DNA from: Bdellovibrionota bacterium
Lineage (GTDB): Bacteria; Bdellovibrionota; Bacteriovoracia; Bacteriovoracales; Bacteriovoracaceae
Direction of reading: 5' to 3'
Assembly: GCA_030836365.1 (NCBI GenBank)
Contig: JAURQB010000149.1
Coordinates: 1-9,769, forward strand
Length of the DNA: 9,769 bases
A program made the position numbers and the translations under genes. Positions 6,524 to 9,769 of this stretch are shown in pieces. Position 1 is the stretch's first letter. Each line of letters starts with the position of its first letter. Under the pieces are notes generated by a model. That model made no database searches. It was not told where the DNA came from and saw nothing but the letters and a program-made list of their open reading frames with translations.

Positions 6524-8263
6524 ATGATGGCCACATTATTTTTGCGAATTCCATTTATTCTAGAGCTGCTGATTAGTGGTTTTTATATTGTTATGTTTTC
6601 GCTGCGGTTCCTAGGTAAATACCCGTTTGATATTATTGAAAAATATGCAGACGCACTATTATCTATCACTAGCTACGTGATTCCTTTTATCATCTTTATC
6701 TCAATTTTAACGAACTATATATATAGCGTTGATTTGGAGGAGTTTTTTCGAAAATATATTTTTTCGATTATTGTCCTTATTCCAATGCTTTTTACGATTA
6801 ATGATCCTCAATTTGTTTTTTGGCTCTCATCAGCGCATCTTCTCTCAAGTATATTAAGTTTGTATGACAATGATGATGGTGGTTTTCGCGATTATAGCTC
6901 GGCTAAAGGGACGTCCTATAACCTATTTCAGATTTTAAAAATGAGTCCTGCTCAGTTAGTTCTAGCGTCATTTATTCTTGTCATCGTATTTGGAACTTTT
7001 GGATTAATGTTGCCTTTTGCGACTAAGGCTGCGGGTTCGTTGTCTTTTTGGGATGCGCTCTTTATTGCCACTTCGGCAACATGTGTGACCGGCTTATCTC
7101 CAGTTAATATAGGAGCTGAATTTGGAATGTTTGGGCAAATTCTCATCCTGTTTCTTATTCAGATTGGTGGCCTCGGTATTATGACCCTTTCCTCATCGAT
7201 GGCCATTTTGTTAGGCAAATCTATGGGAATGAAGGATCGCGTAGTTTTGCAGGATTTACTCGACGTCAATTCGATGGAAGATCTAGTTGCCATGGTGACG
7301 GATATTGTTCGCTACACTTTAGTTATTGAGTTATGGGGCGCGGTTATTTTAACTTTTGCTTTTACCTATGATGGATTTGAATTTACCCAAGCACTTTACT
7401 ATGGCATTTTCCACAGTATCTCCGCTTTTTGTAATGCGGGATTTGCACTATTTGATAATTCTCTTGAGTCCTATGCCTTAAATCCTCTGGTTCATGGAAC
7501 AATCAGCTTGTTGATTATTCTTGGAGGATTGGGTTTTATTGTTTTAAAGGAAGTGAGAACAATTTTGCTTAAACCAAAAAGTTTCGCGCGCTTTACTCTG
7601 CATACCAAAATTGTTTTTGTAATGTCTGCGGGCTTAACCATTGTGGGGGCTTTATTTATTTTCTTTGGTGAATTTCTAGGTGCATTGGATGGTTATACTT
7701 TATTTGAAAAAATTCAGATTTCTTTATTTCAAAGTGTGACGCTTAGGACTGCTGGCTTTAACACAATTCCTTTAACCAATTTTAACTCTTTCACAATTTA
7801 CGGGATTTCTCTCATGATGTTTATTGGGGCAAGTCCAGGCTCTACTGGTGGCGGGATAAAAACGACGACGTTGGCGATTTTACTCCAGTCCATTCGCTCA
7901 ACAATTAGAGGTATAAAAGAAATTGATTTATACGATCGCTCGATTCACGCATCCACAGTTGTTCGCGAGACGGCGTTGAAATTTATTTCGATCATCATTA
8001 CTAGTGGCTTTATTTTGTTAATGATGAAAATAGAGCCAGATCAGTCATTTCTTTCAATTTTCTTTGAGGTGATTTCAGCCAGTGGAACAGTTGGACTTTC
8101 TCTGGGCTTAACACCATTTTTATCTGTCGCTGGAAAAGTGGCGATTAGTTTTGTCATGTTTATCGGAAGGGTTGGACCGATCACGCTCCTTCTGGCCATT
8201 GCACAACAAAAACAAGTTAGAGGAAAATTTGACTATCCTGTAGGAAGGATCATGATCGGGTAA
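6524..8263 (+). CDS. TrkH/KtrB-type potassium channel subunit with N-terminal membrane extension
   Basis: This is the membrane pore of a Trk/Ktr potassium uptake system, working with the RCK protein encoded 23 bases downstream. From ATG 6524 it has 579 residues. The four filter loops of the superfamily are present: SATCVTGL (184-191), FCNAGF (302-307), LRTAGFNT (407-414) and SASGTVGLS (518-526). The conserved glycine of each filter is kept. ASPGSTGGGIKTTT (436-449) is the known gating-loop region following the third filter. The core from about residue 141 is near 440 residues, normal for KtrB. The first 113 residues add about four extra hydrophobic segments (4-29, 45-67, 78-92, 97-113) and a polar linker. 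The frame is open back to 6368, adding a basic stretch if TTG 6377 were used, but without a ribosome site. Pairing with a single-RCK partner suggests Ktr rather than Trk; cation selectivity (potassium versus sodium use) cannot be read here. Confidence 0.93.
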   Translation: MMATLFLRIPFILELLISGFYIVMFSLRFLGKYPFDIIEKYADALLSITSYVIPFIIFISILTNYIYSVDLEEFFRKYIFSIIVLIPMLFTINDPQFVFWLSSAHLLSSILSLYDNDDGGFRDYSSAKGTSYNLFQILKMSPAQLVLASFILVIVFGTFGLMLPFATKAAGSLSFWDALFIATSATCVTGLSPVNIGAEFGMFGQILILFLIQIGGLGIMTLSSSMAILLGKSMGMKDRVVLQDLLDVNSMEDLVAMVTDIVRYTLVIELWGAVILTFAFTYDGFEFTQALYYGIFHSISAFCNAGFALFDNSLESYALNPLVHGTISLLIILGGLGFIVLKEVRTILLKPKSFARFTLHTKIVFVMSAGLTIVGALFIFFGEFLGALDGYTLFEKIQISLFQSVTLRTAGFNTIPLTNFNSFTIYGISLMMFIGASPGSTGGGIKTTTLAILLQSIRSTIRGIKEIDLYDRSIHASTVVRETALKFISIIITSGFILLMMKIEPDQSFLSIFFEVISASGTVGLSLGLTPFLSVAGKVAISFVMFIGRVGPITLLLAIAQQKQVRGKFDYPVGRIMIG

Positions 8264-8286
8264 GATAGGGAAATGAGGATTAAGAT

Positions 8287-8982
8287 ATGATTGTTGCCGT
8301 TATTGGGCTTGGAACATTTGGATCAAAAACAGCAATCTCGCTTTTTGAAAAAGGGGCGGAAGTCATTGCCATTGATATAAATGAGAAACTAGTTGATCAA
8401 ATTAAAGATCGGGTTACACATGCCGTTGCCTTAAACGTAACCGAGGAGCGCTCACTGCGCTCTGTGAATATTTCAGATGTTGATTCTGCCATTGTTGCAA
8501 TCGGAGATAATATTGAAACTTCAATTATGGCCGTTGCGATGCTCAGAAAGCTTGGGGTTGGGCGAGTTGTTGCCAGGGCCACATCAAAACTTCATGAGCA
8601 TGTACTTCGAGAGATTGGGGCCAGTGAAATTATCAAAGTCGAAGAAGAAATGGGTGAGATTATTGCGTCAAAAATTATTGCTCCTCACGTACTTCAGCGT
8701 TACAACTTTGCGGCGGGATATTCATTAGTTGAAATTAAGCTAGGTAAGCGTTTCGAAGGACGTACTCTGGTTGAGAGTAAAATCAGACAAAACTACTCGC
8801 TTAATATTGTTGCCTTACAAAAAAGAGTTCCTTACATTACTGAAGACGGAAAGAGTGCATATAAAATTTCTATCAATGATACGCCGATGCCAATGGATAT
8901 TATTGATGAAAATGATATTGTGGTGCTTGTTGGTAGTGAGAAAAATTTTAATCGATTATTTAATGATCTTGAGGAGAAATAA
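8287..8982 (+). CDS. TrkA/KtrA-type RCK regulatory subunit of potassium uptake
   Basis: This 231-residue cytosolic protein should form the nucleotide-gated ring under the potassium channel subunit. The RCK-N Rossmann fold opens with GLGTFG (7-12) after the first strand and ends its second strand with D30, the acidic residue expected at the nucleotide ribose. VEEEMG (118-123) corresponds to the segment of B. subtilis KtrA that carries the cation-binding glutamate, tentatively E119 here. From about residue 140 an RCK-C (TrkA_C) domain follows. A single RCK unit matches KtrA (about 222 residues) and not E. coli TrkA, which has two in about 458. GAGGA at 8275-8279 with seven-base spacing sets the ATG. 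It follows the channel gene by 23 bases and precedes the sensor gene by 25, so the three are probably one operon. Confidence 0.94.
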   Translation: MIVAVIGLGTFGSKTAISLFEKGAEVIAIDINEKLVDQIKDRVTHAVALNVTEERSLRSVNISDVDSAIVAIGDNIETSIMAVAMLRKLGVGRVVARATSKLHEHVLREIGASEIIKVEEEMGEIIASKIIAPHVLQRYNFAAGYSLVEIKLGKRFEGRTLVESKIRQNYSLNIVALQKRVPYITEDGKSAYKISINDTPMPMDIIDENDIVVLVGSEKNFNRLFNDLEEK

Positions 8983-8996
8983 TTGAGTTTTGGGTT

Positions 8997-9002
8997 AAGA
9001 GG
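8997..9002 (+). promoter_or_regulatory. Ribosome binding site supporting a TTG start
   Basis: AAGAGG lies five bases before TTG 9008. An in-frame TAA at 8996-8998 blocks any earlier start, and no ATG or GTG occurs in frame before the first membrane segment, so TTG is the likely initiation codon of the sensor gene. Confidence 0.7.
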
Positions 9003-9007
9003 TTAAA

Positions 9008-9769
9008 TTGAATTTATCTCTACGAAATAGAGTTGCTTTTAGTTTCATCATTGCAAATGTTGTCGTACTTCTTATTACTTTTACTGTTTTTCAATTCCTT
9101 AATACGCTTAATACTGAGGTTGAAAAAAAGGCGACTGATCAAAACCGAATTTCTTTTCTTAATTTTGAAATCCGTATTTCGACAATTAATATCCTAAAAA
9201 ATCAGCGAGAGCTTCTCACAAAAGGAGTTAATGAGCCGACGGTAAAAAAACTAACGGAGACATCTGAACTTTTAAAAGTGCAACTTCAACGCTTGGATAT
9301 ATTACAAAGAGATCAGGCGATAAAGAGTAACATTGCAAAAATGCTGTCTTATTTAGACTCATTAAATTTATTATTAGCGAAGTCCGTTTATTCGAGAGAT
9401 AAACTAGGTGTCATCTCAGTTGGAGAAATTTCGGATAAGATTTTGGACACCTTCAACGATCTTCAAGAAAGCTATAATCTTCAGCTGACAAATAATGAAA
9501 AATCTCTGAAAGAAACAATCAATCAGATTAAGCAAAAAATGATGATTACGTTGATTATTGGTTTTCTTGGAACCATTGTTTTAGGCTTGGTTGTGCCTGG
9601 GAAGATTGCTCTTCCGTTTAAGAAAATCAAGGATGCAATCCGTGAGTTACAAGATTGTAATCTCGACGTTTCTATTTATTACAATCAAGATGATGAAATT
9701 GGAGAAATTGCCAGAGAAATGAACAAGATGATTCATAGCTTTAAAGTATTTGATGAATTGAGAACGGAC
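9008..9769 (+). CDS. Transmembrane HAMP-domain sensor protein, 5' part only
   Basis: The first 254 residues are present and the frame is open to the window edge. The TTG start is followed by a short basic N-terminus, a first membrane helix (about 10-30), a mostly helical, Lys/Leu/Gln-rich periplasmic region (about 31-176) that looks like a four-helix-bundle sensor, a second membrane helix (about 177-197), and a HAMP linker (about 198-247). The HAMP is recognised by a Pro at 203 in ALPFKKIKDAI and by DDEIGEIAREMNKM at 228-241. This is the front half of a histidine kinase, a chemoreceptor or a GGDEF-type enzyme; the output domain lies outside the window, so its class cannot be decided. It begins 25 bases after the RCK gene, suggesting co-transcription with the potassium system. 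Confidence 0.85.
   Translation, partial: MNLSLRNRVAFSFIIANVVVLLITFTVFQFLNTLNTEVEKKATDQNRISFLNFEIRISTINILKNQRELLTKGVNEPTVKKLTETSELLKVQLQRLDILQRDQAIKSNIAKMLSYLDSLNLLLAKSVYSRDKLGVISVGEISDKILDTFNDLQESYNLQLTNNEKSLKETINQIKQKMMITLIIGFLGTIVLGLVVPGKIALPFKKIKDAIRELQDCNLDVSIYYNQDDEIGEIAREMNKMIHSFKVFDELRTD

Noticed and set aside
8477..8986. Two other + strand frames inside the RCK gene
   Set aside because: Out-of-frame shadows of a complete, conserved RCK protein.
8983..9006. Seven-codon frame starting TTG 8983 behind GAGGAGA, between the RCK and sensor genes
   Set aside because: Could be read as a leader peptide, but GAGGAGA is also the coding sequence for the end of the RCK protein, the frame is very short, and no attenuator-like hairpin follows.

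Overview
The window reads as ordinary chromosomal sequence from a Gram-negative bacterium of roughly 40% GC. It has an outer-membrane beta-barrel protein, a lipopolysaccharide-export permease, a type IV pilus pilotin-like lipoprotein and RodZ. The mix of gene content, AT-rich codon use and a lineage-specific outer-membrane protein fits a predatory Bdellovibrionota (Bacteriovorax/Halobacteriovorax-like) chromosome. That placement is inference from general resemblance and was not checked by a search. No mobile element, CRISPR array, tRNA or rRNA gene is visible.

Layout from left to right: (1) a secreted 321-residue beta-barrel protein on the + strand, closed by a strong intrinsic terminator; (2) a - strand pair, pepA then trmL, overlapping by 8 bases; (3) a divergent intergenic region with a direct repeat of GTGCGAA spaced 20 bp; (4) an LptF-type permease on the + strand whose stop codon lies inside an exact 25-bp tandem duplication that also builds a terminator-like hairpin; (5) a - strand pair made of a TPR lipoprotein (PilF/PilW-like) followed by rodZ; (6) a + strand set of a TrkH/KtrB-type potassium channel subunit with an unusual N-terminal membrane extension, its single-RCK regulator (TrkA/KtrA), and the first 254 residues of a HAMP-containing transmembrane sensor that runs off the right edge.

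Functionally this is envelope and ion homeostasis: LPS export (LptF), pilus secretin piloting (TPR lipoprotein), cell-shape control (RodZ), potassium uptake (KtrB/KtrA), plus housekeeping peptide turnover (PepA) and tRNA wobble methylation (TrmL). Two neighbourhoods known from other Proteobacteria are kept: pepA divergent from lptF, and pilF/pilW followed by rodZ.

I looked for an undescribed system and did not find a convincing one. The most useful leads are the duplication-built terminator at the lptF 3' end, the extra membrane module on the potassium channel subunit, the potassium-channel/sensor gene cluster, and the operator-like direct repeats in front of lptF. No gene-free stretch exceeds about 160 bases.
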